Positions 42,623 through 52,247 of a DNA stretch of 62,373 nt are shown here, piece by piece. The notes beneath the pieces are model-generated. The model was given only the letters and a program-made list of their open reading frames with translations. It was not told the origin of the DNA and searched no databases. Made by a program: the position numbers and the translations under genes. The stretch's first letter is position 1, and each line of letters starts with the position of its first letter. This DNA is from Clostridium sp. CAG:964 (lineage in GTDB: Bacteria > Bacillota > Clostridia > Oscillospirales > Acutalibacteraceae), in the NCBI GenBank assembly GCA_000435335.1, contig FR891308.1, positions 1 to 62,373 of the forward strand, written 5' to 3'.

Positions 42623-42694
42623 TAACCTATGTAGTTACGGTTTAGATATGCAGTAACTATATGTGGCACTTATTTTGAAAGAGAGGTTTACAAG

Positions 42695-45600
42695 ATGAAT
42701 GAGAAAAAGCGTTTCGGCAAAAAGCTGCTTTCTATTGCTTTGGCAACAACAATGGTTTCTTCCGTTGCAGTTGTTGCAGCAACAACGACAAGTGCTTCTG
42801 CCGTAACAAACAGCAGCGTATCTACGAAGGCTGTACAACCAACCACAGGTGACGCATCTACCTTTAGTTGGGACAATGCAACAGTGTACTTCCTGCTGAC
42901 AGACCGTTTTTACAACGGTGACAAGAGCAATGACCATGAATACGGCAGAGGTCTGGACCAAGACGGCAATGTTGTATCCGACGCTGACGCTGACAAAACG
43001 GGATTCTTCCAGGGCGGTGACTTTGCCGGTATTACACAAAAGATTGAGGATGGTTACTTTAACGACCTGGGTGTTAATGCAATTTGGCTGTCAGCACCTT
43101 ATGAGCAAATTCACGGTTATGTTGTAGGTGGCGACGGCTCAAAAAGCTTTGCACACTACTCCTACCACGGTTATTATGTTCTTGACTACACAGAGTCAGA
43201 CAAAAACTTCGGTACAAAAGAAGAATTCCGTAAGCTGGTAGATACAGCACATAGTCACGGTATTCGTATCGTTATGGACATAGTAATGAACCACTCAGGC
43301 TACAACAGCTTGAAGGATATGGACGAGTATGGCTATGGCCCTGTAGCGAGCGGCTGGGATTCATACTACTACCCACATAAAAATGTAAACAACCAAGATT
43401 ACCACAGCTTTATAGACTACAATGACAGTCCATCAGCCAGAACAAGCTGGGCAAAATGGTGGGGTACCGACTGGATTAGATGCGGCTTGCCGGGATATAC
43501 AAACGGCGGCGGCGGTGACTTGACCATGTGTCTTTCAGGCTTGCCTGACTTTAAGACTGATCAGTCAACAAATGTAGGTATTCCTGAAATTCTGAAAACA
43601 AAATGGACCAGAGAGGGTACATACAGCTCCAAGGTTGCCGAGTACGGCGCTGAAAACACTGTTACAGGTTATTTGTCAGACTGGCTTGCAGAGTGGGTTC
43701 GTGAGTTTGGTGTAGATGGTTTCCGTTGCGATACTGCTAAGCATGTTGAGCTGGAGAATTGGAAAACACTAAAGCAAAAGTGCGTTAAGGCTTTAAAGGA
43801 CTGGAAAGCTGAAAACCCTGACAAGAAGCTGGACGACCTTGACTTCTGGATGACAGGTGAGTGCTTTGGTCACGGAGTTGCAAAGAGTCCGTACTTTACA
43901 GATGGCGGCTTTGACTCAATGATTAACTTTGAGTTCGCTTCTGCAGCAGGCAGCAGCAGTATTCCGTCAGCAGGTAATGCTGAAAGTGTTTACAGCAGAT
44001 ATGCAGGTTCTATTAACAATGACCCAACATTCAATATGTTGAGCTACATTTCTTCACACGATACAGTAATTGCTCAGGGCGACAAGAAATACAACGGTTC
44101 ATTTATGCTAATGCTTCCTGGTGCAATACAGATCTACTACGGTGATGAATCAAACAGACCTCAGATTCCAATACCTGCAGGTTCTTCAGCCTCAGCAGGT
44201 CACCAGTTAAGAAGCTTTATGAACTGGGATACACTGGATCAGGATATATTGTCACACTGGCAAAAGGTAGGTACCTTCCGTAACAAACACCTTGCAGTTG
44301 GTGCAGGTCAGCATAAACAAATTTCTGCATACAGCTCAAGCACCGGCTACACATTCTCAAGAACATATGACGACGGCAATATTCAGGATTCAGTAGTTGC
44401 AACATTGTTTGCTCCTAAGAACACCAGCCTGGCAGTTAATGTTGGCTCAGTATGGGGCGACGGTACAGTTGTTACTAACGCTTATGATAACACAACTGCT
44501 ACTGTAAGCGGCGGTAAGGCTACATTTAACACAGGCGACAATGGTACAATCCTAATTGAAGGCCCACAGTCATCTATTTCTATGAGTCTGAAGAGCACAG
44601 AGGGTACAAATTCCTTCTATGACTCTACTACTCTTACTCTTAAACTAAAGGGTGCTGACTATGCAACAGTTACTGTTGACAATGGCACACCTTTCCAGAT
44701 TAAGAATGGCGAATCATTTAAAATCGGTGAAAATTCACCTGTTGCAACAAAAATTAATGTTTCACTGACAGCTTCAAACAGCGAAGACACTGTTACAAAG
44801 ACTTATGTTTATACGAAAAAAGATCCTAATGCAGTAGTAAAGCTGTATTTTGATAACACTGGCTATAACTGGAGTAGAGTTTACGCTTACATTTATGATG
44901 AATCAAGCAAACCTGTTGTTGAAAACAGTGCTTGGCCTGGTCAGGCAATGACATTGAATCCATCAACAGGCTACTATGAAATTGAGGTTCCGGAAAATCT
45001 GCTAGGTGACGGCGGTAAGGCTATTTTTACCGAGGGTCCTTCATCAGCAAACAGATATCCTTCAGAGACGCAGGGTGGCTTGTCAATAAGAGGCACATCT
45101 CATAAGTTCTCTCAGGGTAATGTTTGGGAGGAATTTGAAATTACTAACCCACCACAACCAACACAGCCAACACAACCAACACAGCCACCACAACCAACAC
45201 AGCCTACTCAGCCACCTGAGCCGTCTGTTACATATATGATTGGCGATGTTTCAGGTGACAACGATGTTACACTTGTTGATGTTCTTATGTCACAAAGAAT
45301 TTCGCTGGGAATTATAGAGGGTACAAAAGCTCAGAAGCTTGCTGCAGATGTAAATAAGGATGGTGTAATTTCAACCACTGACCATGTAATTATGCTAAGA
45401 TATATGGTTGGTTTTGAAAACACATACAATCTTGGTACAATAGTATCCGGAGGAAATACAAACCCTACAGAAGCTCCTACACAGGTTTCTGGCAATACAG
45501 TATATCTTGACTTCTCTGCACTGCAATCAGGAAATGAAAGATTTGCAATTTGGACTTGGCCTACAGGCGGTGAAGGTCAGTGGGTAAATATGACTAAGAA

Positions 45601-45796
45601 CAGCTCAGGAATTTATCAGGCTGAAATGCCTAATGGCTGCACAAATGTTATATTTGTAAGAATGAATGGTTCAACCACAACAAACAGCTGGGATAATAAG
45701 TTAAACCAGTCAGCAGACCTTACATATGACAGCAGCAAGCCTACTTATAAGGCTACAAGCTGGGCAAACAATAGCTTCAACGGTAGTTGGTCTTAA
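42695..45796 (+). CDS. Secreted GH13 alpha-amylase with CBM26 and dockerin (amylosome-type)
   Basis: The 1033-residue enzyme has a signal peptide (about 1-36), a GH13 catalytic domain close to MalS-type enzymes (subfamily 19; TDRFYNGDKSND, SAPYEQIHGYV), with nucleophile Asp346 (GFRCDTAKH), acid Glu389 (MTGECFGHG) and Asp456 (SSHDTV). A CBM26-like starch-binding module follows (about 710-815), then a Pro-Thr-Gln linker (about 818-842), a type I dockerin (about 845-915) and a second beta-rich, probably starch-binding module (about 931-1033). The dockerin has two calcium loops, GDVSGDNDVTLVD and ADVNKDGVISTTD. Dockerin amylases attach to cohesin scaffoldins, as in the R. bromii amylosome. The position of the dockerin between two modules is unusual but seen in that system. 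Confidence 0.93.
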   Translation: MNEKKRFGKKLLSIALATTMVSSVAVVAATTTSASAVTNSSVSTKAVQPTTGDASTFSWDNATVYFLLTDRFYNGDKSNDHEYGRGLDQDGNVVSDADADKTGFFQGGDFAGITQKIEDGYFNDLGVNAIWLSAPYEQIHGYVVGGDGSKSFAHYSYHGYYVLDYTESDKNFGTKEEFRKLVDTAHSHGIRIVMDIVMNHSGYNSLKDMDEYGYGPVASGWDSYYYPHKNVNNQDYHSFIDYNDSPSARTSWAKWWGTDWIRCGLPGYTNGGGGDLTMCLSGLPDFKTDQSTNVGIPEILKTKWTREGTYSSKVAEYGAENTVTGYLSDWLAEWVREFGVDGFRCDTAKHVELENWKTLKQKCVKALKDWKAENPDKKLDDLDFWMTGECFGHGVAKSPYFTDGGFDSMINFEFASAAGSSSIPSAGNAESVYSRYAGSINNDPTFNMLSYISSHDTVIAQGDKKYNGSFMLMLPGAIQIYYGDESNRPQIPIPAGSSASAGHQLRSFMNWDTLDQDILSHWQKVGTFRNKHLAVGAGQHKQISAYSSSTGYTFSRTYDDGNIQDSVVATLFAPKNTSLAVNVGSVWGDGTVVTNAYDNTTATVSGGKATFNTGDNGTILIEGPQSSISMSLKSTEGTNSFYDSTTLTLKLKGADYATVTVDNGTPFQIKNGESFKIGENSPVATKINVSLTASNSEDTVTKTYVYTKKDPNAVVKLYFDNTGYNWSRVYAYIYDESSKPVVENSAWPGQAMTLNPSTGYYEIEVPENLLGDGGKAIFTEGPSSANRYPSETQGGLSIRGTSHKFSQGNVWEEFEITNPPQPTQPTQPTQPPQPTQPTQPPEPSVTYMIGDVSGDNDVTLVDVLMSQRISLGIIEGTKAQKLAADVNKDGVISTTDHVIMLRYMVGFENTYNLGTIVSGGNTNPTEAPTQVSGNTVYLDFSALQSGNERFAIWTWPTGGEGQWVNMTKNSSGIYQAEMPNGCTNVIFVRMNGSTTTNSWDNKLNQSADLTYDSSKPTYKATSWANNSFNGSWS

Positions 45797-45846
45797 GATT
45801 TAAATAATTATTTTTATTTCTAGGTTCACTTAGAAGACTTTAAACG

Positions 45847-45880
45847 CAGCAGGACGCTTTTGCCGTCCTGCTGTTGTTTT
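45847..45880 (+). terminator. Intrinsic terminator after the dockerin amylase
   Basis: CAGCAGGACG pairs with CGTCCTGCTG, followed by TTGTTTT. Confidence 0.9.
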
Positions 45881-45959
45881 ATATGTAAAAAAGCCTGCGG
45901 ATAAATTTACATTATCTTTTTGCTCTTTGCAAATTAACAGAAAAAAATCTCATAAGCTA

Positions 45960-45988
45960 TTGCCATTAAATTTTGTTTAGAGTATAAT
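45960..45988 (+). promoter_or_regulatory. Sigma-A promoter of the pur operon
   Basis: The -35 TTGCCA (45960-45965), a 17-bp spacer and a perfect -10 TATAAT (45983-45988) are present. No purine riboswitch core and no PurBox pair was recognised between this and purC. Confidence 0.8.
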
Positions 45989-46037
45989 ATAAATTGTATT
46001 TGTGTTCATTTTTTAACAATCTAAGGAGGACAATAAA

Positions 46038-46745
46038 ATGAAAAAAACAGAACAACTATATGAGGGTAAAGCTAAAAAGGTATTTGCAACAGAAAATCCT
46101 GACTATTGCATTGTATCATACAAGGATGATGCTACAGCTTTTAATGGCTTGAAAAAAGGTACAATTATTGGTAAAGGCGTTGTAAACAACAAAATGTCAA
46201 ACTACCTTTGCAAGATGCTTGAGAAAAAGGGTATTCCTACTCATTTTGTTGAAGAGCTTAACGATCGTGACACTGTTGTTAAAAAAGTTGAAATTGTGCC
46301 GCTTGAGGTTATTGTTAGAAATAAGGCTGCAGGCAGCTTATCAAAAAGACTTGGTTTGCCTGAGGGTACACCTATGAAAACAACTGTTCTTGAGTTTTGC
46401 TACAAGGACGACGATTTAGGCGATCCAATTGTAAATGAGTATCATATTTTGGCTGCAGAGCTTGCAACTAAGGAAGAGGTTGACAAAATCAGCTCTATGG
46501 CTTTAAAAATAAATGAAATTCTTCGTGATTTCTTTAAGAGTGTAAATATTGATCTTATTGACTTCAAGCTTGAGTTTGGCCGTTATAAGGGCGATATTAT
46601 ACTTGCTGACGAAATCTCACCTGATACATGCCGCTTCTGGGATGTTAATACACAGGAGAAGCTTGACAAAGACCGTTTCCGCAGAGATATGGGCGGAGTA
46701 GAAGAGGCTTATGCCGAGGTTATGAAGCGTATTGGCCTTGCTTGA
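46038..46745 (+). CDS. purC: SAICAR synthetase
   Basis: The 235-residue enzyme joins aspartate to CAIR in purine synthesis. The sequence starts TEQLYEGKAKKVFATENPDY, includes VRNKAAGSLSKRLGLPEGT and DFKLEFGRYKGDIILADEIS and ends in the usual GGVEEAYAEVMKRIGLA. AAGGAGG precedes the ATG. It is the first gene of purC-purF-purB-purA. Confidence 0.97.
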   Translation: MKKTEQLYEGKAKKVFATENPDYCIVSYKDDATAFNGLKKGTIIGKGVVNNKMSNYLCKMLEKKGIPTHFVEELNDRDTVVKKVEIVPLEVIVRNKAAGSLSKRLGLPEGTPMKTTVLEFCYKDDDLGDPIVNEYHILAAELATKEEVDKISSMALKINEILRDFFKSVNIDLIDFKLEFGRYKGDIILADEISPDTCRFWDVNTQEKLDKDRFRRDMGGVEEAYAEVMKRIGLA

Positions 46746-46802
46746 TTTAATACAAGGTAGTTTTAATTAACCAATTAATAAATGTCATGAGGTGACCCGA
46801 TA

Positions 46803-48254
46803 TTGGCTTGTAAATTTGACAATGTTCCCGTTGAAGGACTTCACGAGGAATGTGGTGTGTTCGGTATCTACAGTGACGGCACTCTTAACCCTGCATATGC
46901 CTGTTACAATGGTTTGCTTGCTTTACAGCACAGGGGACAGGAAAGCTGCGGTATAGCCGTAAATGACTGCGGCGTTATAGATTACCATAAGGATATGGGA
47001 CTTGTTTCTGAGGTTTTTAACAACAAGGTTCTTGATTCGCTGCCTGGTCAGATGGCTGTTTCTCATGTAAGATATTCTACAGCCGGCGGAAGTGTTCGTG
47101 AAAATTCACAGCCCCTTGTTATGCGTTATGTAAAGGGCGTAATTGCCATTGCACATAACGGTAATCTTACAAATGCTGTAGAAATTAGGCGTGAGCTGGA
47201 GCATCGTGGTGCTATATTCCAAACAACTATCGACTCCGAGGTTATAGCCTATGTTATAGCAAGAGAGAGAATAAAAAGCCACTCTGTTGAAGAGGCTGTA
47301 AAGCGTGCAATGTACCAGATTAACGGTGCTTATTCACTGTTGGTAATGAGCCCGAGAAAGCTTATTGCAGCTCGTGATCCATACGGTTTTAGACCGCTTG
47401 TTATGGGTAAGATTAACGGTACATATGTATTTGCCAGTGAAACCTGTGCTTTAGACGCCTGCGGAGCAGAATTTGTAAGAGATGTTGAGCCGGGCGAAAT
47501 TATTGTTGTAGATGAAAACGGCGTAAGATCTATTAAAGATCACTGCGGCGGCAAAAAAGGACTTTGTGTGTTTGAGTATATTTATTTTGCACGCACAGAC
47601 TCCGTTATAGACGGTATTAGTGTTTATGAGTCCCGCAAGCAGGCCGGCAGAATTTTAGCAAGAGAATTTCCGGCTGACGCTGATTTGGTTATAGGCGTAC
47701 CGGAGTCCGGTATAGACGCCGCTATAGGCTACAGTGAGCAGTCCGGTATTCCGTATGAAAAGGGCATAGTAAAGAATAATTATATAGGCAGAACATTTAT
47801 TAAGCCTACCCAGCAGGAAAGAGCTAAGAGTGTGCGTATTAAGCTTAATCCGCTTGGCACATCGGTTAAGGGAAAGCGTGTAGTTATGATAGATGACTCT
47901 ATTGTTCGTGGTACAACCTGTGACCGAATAGTCAAAATGCTGAGAGATGCCGGTGCAAGTGAGGTTCACCTTAGAATAAGCTCGCCGCCGTTTATGTGGC
48001 CGTGCTATTACGGTACAGATATACCGTCAAGAGGAGAGCTGATAGCCTGCAACCACACTATCGAGGAAATCGGAAAAATCGCCGGGGCAGATTCAATAGG
48101 CTTTTTGCCTGTAGAGTGTCTGCCGGAGATACTTATGCATAAGAACTGTGGTTATTGCGACGGCTGCTTTACAGGCAAATATCCGGCACCTACTACAGAA
48201 AAAATGCTGGAGGGCAAAGAGCGTGGCGGTTTAGAGATAAAAGCCCATAAATAA
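46803..48254 (+). CDS. purF: Amidophosphoribosyltransferase
   Basis: The 483-residue enzyme catalyses the first committed step of purine synthesis. It is of the Bacillus type with a propeptide: the catalytic Cys17 in HEECGVFGIYS must be freed by cleavage. The Fe-S cluster ligands are visible in GLCVFEY, LIACNHT and KNCGYCDGCF. The PRPP loop is VVMIDDSIVRGTT. Translation starts at TTG 46803 with AGGTGA eight bases upstream; an ATG just before is closed at once by TGA. Confidence 0.95.
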   Translation: MACKFDNVPVEGLHEECGVFGIYSDGTLNPAYACYNGLLALQHRGQESCGIAVNDCGVIDYHKDMGLVSEVFNNKVLDSLPGQMAVSHVRYSTAGGSVRENSQPLVMRYVKGVIAIAHNGNLTNAVEIRRELEHRGAIFQTTIDSEVIAYVIARERIKSHSVEEAVKRAMYQINGAYSLLVMSPRKLIAARDPYGFRPLVMGKINGTYVFASETCALDACGAEFVRDVEPGEIIVVDENGVRSIKDHCGGKKGLCVFEYIYFARTDSVIDGISVYESRKQAGRILAREFPADADLVIGVPESGIDAAIGYSEQSGIPYEKGIVKNNYIGRTFIKPTQQERAKSVRIKLNPLGTSVKGKRVVMIDDSIVRGTTCDRIVKMLRDAGASEVHLRISSPPFMWPCYYGTDIPSRGELIACNHTIEEIGKIAGADSIGFLPVECLPEILMHKNCGYCDGCFTGKYPAPTTEKMLEGKERGGLEIKAHK

Positions 48255-48271
48255 TATAGGAGGCATTACCT

Positions 48272-49702
48272 ATGAAAAATACTTACGAGTCACCGCTGTC
48301 TTCAAGATATTGTGACAAAGAAATGAAATATATTTTTTCACCTGATATGAAATTCCGTACATGGCGTAAGCTATGGATTGCACTTGCTGAAACCGAAATG
48401 GAGCTTGGCTTACCGATTACACAGGAGCAAATAGATGAGCTGAAGGCCAATGCCGACAACATCAACTACTCTGTTGCCGAAGAGCGTGAAAAGCTTGTTC
48501 GTCACGATGTTATGTCACATGTGTATGCGTACGGCGTACAGTGCCCAAAGGCTAAGGGAATTATCCATCTAGGTGCAACCTCCTGTTATGTGGGTGATAA
48601 TACTGACATAATTATTATGACAGAGGCTTTGAAGCTAATAAGAAATAAGCTTGTAACCGTTATTCGCAATTTGTCTGCATTTGCTGACAAGTATAAAAAC
48701 CTGCCTACACTTGGCTTTACTCATTTTCAGCCTGCACAGCCTACAACAGTCGGCAAGAGAGCAACTCTATGGATTCAGGATTTACTTATGGATCTTGAGG
48801 ATGTTGAATATCAGCTTTCAAAAGCAAAGCTGTTAGGCTCTAAGGGCACTACAGGCACACAGGCAAGTTTTTTGGAGCTGTTTGAGGGAGACCACGAAAA
48901 GTGCAGACAGCTTGACAAGAAAATTGCTGAAAAAATGGGCTATAACGGCTGCTTTGCAGTATCGGGACAAACCTACAGCCGTAAGCTTGACTCACAGTTT
49001 CTGGCTGTTTTAAGCGGAATTGCACAGTCGGCGTCAAAGTTCTCTAACGATATTAGACTGCTTCAGCACCTAAAAGAGGTGGAGGAGCCTTTCGAGAAAA
49101 ACCAAATTGGTTCTTCAGCAATGGCCTACAAGCGTAACCCAATGCGTAGTGAGAGAATTACCTCATTATCCAGATATGTTATGTGCGATGTTCTTAATCC
49201 GGCTATTACTGCTGCTACACAGTGGTTTGAGAGAACACTGGACGACAGTGCAAATAAGCGTATAAGCGTTGCGGAGGCATTCCTAGGCGTTGACGCTATT
49301 CTTAATCTGTATGCCAATGTTGCGAACGGTCTTGTTGTATATGAAAAGGTTATTGAACAGCGTCTAAGAAAGGAATTACCTTTTATGGCTACAGAAAATA
49401 TTATGATGGACGCTGTAAAGAGAGGTGCCGACAGACAGGTGCTTCATGAGAGAATCAGAGTACATTCAATGGCTGCTTCAAAAGTAATCAAGGAAGAGGG
49501 CGGGGAAAATGACCTGCTTGAGCGTATTGCAGCTGATGATGCTTTTGGTGTAACTTTAGATGAGCTGAAATCAATCATTTCTCCTGAAAAATATGTAGGA
49601 AGAGCTCCGCAGCAAACAGAGGAGTTCTTAAACGAGGTTGTAAAGCCTGCTCTTGAGCCATACAGCAGCATTGCAACAGAACAGGCAGAAATTAATGTAT
49701 AA
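48272..49702 (+). CDS. purB: Adenylosuccinate lyase
   Basis: The 476-residue enzyme acts twice in purine synthesis (SAICAR and adenylosuccinate cleavage). It carries the fumarase-family sequences GATSCYVGDNTD, TLGFTHFQPAQPTTVGKRA, the KGTTGTQASFLELF region and the signature GSSAMAYKRNPMRSERI with the catalytic Ser loop. Length and domains are normal. It lies 17 bases behind purF. Confidence 0.96.
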   Translation: MKNTYESPLSSRYCDKEMKYIFSPDMKFRTWRKLWIALAETEMELGLPITQEQIDELKANADNINYSVAEEREKLVRHDVMSHVYAYGVQCPKAKGIIHLGATSCYVGDNTDIIIMTEALKLIRNKLVTVIRNLSAFADKYKNLPTLGFTHFQPAQPTTVGKRATLWIQDLLMDLEDVEYQLSKAKLLGSKGTTGTQASFLELFEGDHEKCRQLDKKIAEKMGYNGCFAVSGQTYSRKLDSQFLAVLSGIAQSASKFSNDIRLLQHLKEVEEPFEKNQIGSSAMAYKRNPMRSERITSLSRYVMCDVLNPAITAATQWFERTLDDSANKRISVAEAFLGVDAILNLYANVANGLVVYEKVIEQRLRKELPFMATENIMMDAVKRGADRQVLHERIRVHSMAASKVIKEEGGENDLLERIAADDAFGVTLDELKSIISPEKYVGRAPQQTEEFLNEVVKPALEPYSSIATEQAEINV

Positions 49703-49747
49703 TATAACCTCCCTGCTATTTGGGAATATTTAAGGAGTGAAGAAAAA

Positions 49748-51025
49748 ATGGTAAAAGCTATAGTAGGAGCCAACTGGGGCGATGAGGGTAAGGGTAAAAT
49801 TACCGATGTGCTTGCCTCTGAATCCGATATAGTTATTCGATTCCAAGGTGGCAGTAATGCAGGTCATACTATTGTAAACAATTACGGAAAGTTTGCACTG
49901 CATCAGCTGCCGTCGGGCGTATTTCACAGCCATATTACAAATATTATAGGCAACGGCATTGCTCTAAGCGTTGAAAACTTTGTAAAGGAAATGAAGGAGC
50001 TTGAGGAGCGTGGTGTTCCAAAGCCTAATATTCTTATTTCTGACAGAGCACAGATTGTTATGCCTTATCATATCGCTTTCGACTGCTATGAGGAGGAGCG
50101 TTTAGGCAAAAATTCTTTTGGCTCGACTAAAAGCGGTATTGCTCCGTTCTATGCTGACAAGTATTCAAAAATCGGTTTTCAGGTAAATGAGCTTTATGAT
50201 GATGTTGATACACTTAAGGAAAAGATTAAGCGTGTTCTTGAGATTAAAAATGCTACATTAAAGAATCTGTACGGCAAGGAACCAATTGCGGAAGATGAAA
50301 TCTTCAACAAGCTTATGGAATACAAGGATATGCTTGCACCATATGTTGCTGATACCTTCTCATTCACATATGACGCTGTTAAGGCGGGCAAAAGCATTTT
50401 GCTTGAGGGACAGCTCGGTGCACTTAAGGATACTGACTTTGGTATATATCCTATGGTTACATCGTCAAATACAATAGCCGGTTACGGTGCTGTAGGTGCA
50501 GGCTTGCCTCCTTACGAAATTAAGGAAATTGTTACTGTTGTAAAGGCGTATTCAAGTGCCGTGGGTGCAGGTGAATTTGTTTCTGAGATTTTCGGAGAAG
50601 AGGCAGATGAGCTAAGACGCCGTGGCGGTGACGGCGGTGAGTACGGTGCAACAACCGGCAGACCTAGGAGAATGGGCTGGCTTGACTTGGTTGCAACACG
50701 CTATGGCTGCAGAGTGCAGGGTGCTACACAGGTAGCTTTTACCGTTCTTGATGTACTGGGCTATTTAGACGAAATTCCTGTATGTGTTGCATATGAGCTT
50801 GATGGTGAAAGAATAGACTATTTCCCATCTACAACAAAGCTAAAGAGAGCAAAGCCGATTCTTGAAAAGCTTCCGGGCTGGAAATGTGACATTTCACATA
50901 TTACTAAATATGAAGATTTGCCGGAAAACTGCAGAAGGTATATTGAGTTTGCTGAAAAGCATATCGGTGTTCCTATAACAATAGTTTCTAACGGTGCTAA
51001 GCGTGAAAATATTATATACAGATAA
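49748..51025 (+). CDS. purA: Adenylosuccinate synthetase
   Basis: The 425-residue enzyme couples IMP and aspartate with GTP. It begins with KAIVGANWGDEGKGKITDVL (P-loop and catalytic Asp), continues FQGGSNAGHTIV with the catalytic His and shows GATTGRPRRMGWLDLVATRY near the IMP site. It closes the pur operon and is followed by a terminator. Confidence 0.96.
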   Translation: MVKAIVGANWGDEGKGKITDVLASESDIVIRFQGGSNAGHTIVNNYGKFALHQLPSGVFHSHITNIIGNGIALSVENFVKEMKELEERGVPKPNILISDRAQIVMPYHIAFDCYEEERLGKNSFGSTKSGIAPFYADKYSKIGFQVNELYDDVDTLKEKIKRVLEIKNATLKNLYGKEPIAEDEIFNKLMEYKDMLAPYVADTFSFTYDAVKAGKSILLEGQLGALKDTDFGIYPMVTSSNTIAGYGAVGAGLPPYEIKEIVTVVKAYSSAVGAGEFVSEIFGEEADELRRRGGDGGEYGATTGRPRRMGWLDLVATRYGCRVQGATQVAFTVLDVLGYLDEIPVCVAYELDGERIDYFPSTTKLKRAKPILEKLPGWKCDISHITKYEDLPENCRRYIEFAEKHIGVPITIVSNGAKRENIIYR

Positions 51026-51070
51026 TTAATTTTTAATTTAACTTTTTATTCTTTATGTTCGTTAATCAGT

Positions 51071-51107
51071 CCCACAGTATGTCATATACTGTGGGGCGTT
51101 TTTTTGT
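51071..51107 (+). terminator. Intrinsic terminator of the pur operon
   Basis: CCCACAGTAT pairs with ATACTGTGGG, followed by GCG and a run of seven T. Confidence 0.92.
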
Positions 51108-51138
51108 TTAAATAGGAATTCGGAAAATTTTCTCCGCA

Positions 51139-51175
51139 TAAAAAATCCCCTCTGCATATAGCCTTATGCAGAGGG
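51139..51175 (-). terminator. Intrinsic terminator of prs
   Basis: CCCTCTGCATA pairs with TATGCAGAGGG, followed on the - strand by GATTTTTT. Confidence 0.9.
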
Positions 51176-51208
51176 AGAATAAAACAAAACTAAATTAATG
51201 CTTATTTA

Positions 51209-52168
51209 TCAGCCGAATACATTGTTAAATGGCTGGTCAGCGTAAATTCTCTCGATAGCTCTTGCAAATGTAGGAGCTACAGGAAGTACAGTAAATTTGT
51301 CGATAAGCTTTTCGCCCTCAACAGGTACTGTGTCCAGAAGAACAACCTTTGAAATAACGCTGTTCTTAATTCTTTCAATAGCCGGGCCGGAAAGAACAGC
51401 ATGTGTAGCACAGGCTGTAACGCTTGTAGCGCCGCCTCTTTCAATAAGTGCAGCAGCTGCATTGCAAAGTGTACCGGCTGTGTCAATCATATCGTCAACA
51501 AGAATAACCTTCCTGTCCTTAACATCACCGATAATGTTCATAACCTCTGAAACATTTGCTCTCTGTCTTCTCTTGTCAACTATAGCAAGGCCGCAGCCAA
51601 TTTTATTGGCAAAGTTTCTTGCTCTTGTAACTGAACCCAAGTCAGGAGAAACAACTATGTAATCGTCCTTATCAGTGCCAACCATTTCTTTCATATATCT
51701 TGCAAGTAAAGGTGCACCCAAAAGGTGATCAACAGGAATATTGAAGAAGCCCTGAATCTGGTTAGCGTGAAGATCCATTGTAAGCAGTCTGTCAGCACCG
51801 GCAGTTGTAATAAGGTCGGCAACTAATTTAGCTGAGATTGGATCTCTTGGCTTAGCCTTTCTGTCCTGACGAGCATATCCGAAATAAGGCATAACTGCTG
51901 TAATTCTTGCAGCAGAAGCTCTTTTCATTGCGTCAATCATAATCAAAAGCTCCATAAGGTTGTCGTTTACAGGGTCACAGGTTGACTGTACAATAAAGCA
52001 CTCAGATCCACGAACTGATTCGTTAAGCGAAATCGCAATTTCACCATCGCTGAAGGTACAGCAGTCTGACTTACCCAGTGGTAAACCCAAACCGTCTGCA
52101 ATACCCTTAGCTACTGTAAGATTTGAGCTTCCTGCAAAAATTTTAATGTCTTTACCGTGAAAATTCAT
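51209..52168 (-). CDS. prs: Ribose-phosphate pyrophosphokinase
   Basis: The 319-residue enzyme makes PRPP, the substrate of PurF coded on the other strand nearby. It shows IKIFAGSSNLTVAKGIADGL, the ATP loop YARQDRKAKPRDPISAKLVA, MDLHANQIQGFF, and the PRPP motif VILVDDMIDTAGTLCNAAAA. Length is normal. It is the second gene of a glmU-prs unit (79-base gap), an order also known from Bacillus. Ribosome site GGAGG. Confidence 0.96.
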   Translation of the reverse strand: MNFHGKDIKIFAGSSNLTVAKGIADGLGLPLGKSDCCTFSDGEIAISLNESVRGSECFIVQSTCDPVNDNLMELLIMIDAMKRASAARITAVMPYFGYARQDRKAKPRDPISAKLVADLITTAGADRLLTMDLHANQIQGFFNIPVDHLLGAPLLARYMKEMVGTDKDDYIVVSPDLGSVTRARNFANKIGCGLAIVDKRRQRANVSEVMNIIGDVKDRKVILVDDMIDTAGTLCNAAAALIERGGATSVTACATHAVLSGPAIERIKNSVISKVVLLDTVPVEGEKLIDKFTVLPVAPTFARAIERIYADQPFNNVFG

Positions 52169-52247
52169 GTAAATGTCCTCCTAGATATTCAGTTACACAA
52201 GAGTGTAATAAAATTTACTTTAGTTTTGTTAATAAAAATACAGACTG

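Noticed and set aside
45150..45225. Short repeated units (CAACCAACACAG-like), CRISPR-like at first sight
   Set aside because: They are in frame and code the Pro-Thr-Gln linker of the amylase; units are too short and no spacers exist.
45881..46037. Purine riboswitch before purC
   Set aside because: No purine-riboswitch core sequence was found; a plain sigma-A promoter is present.
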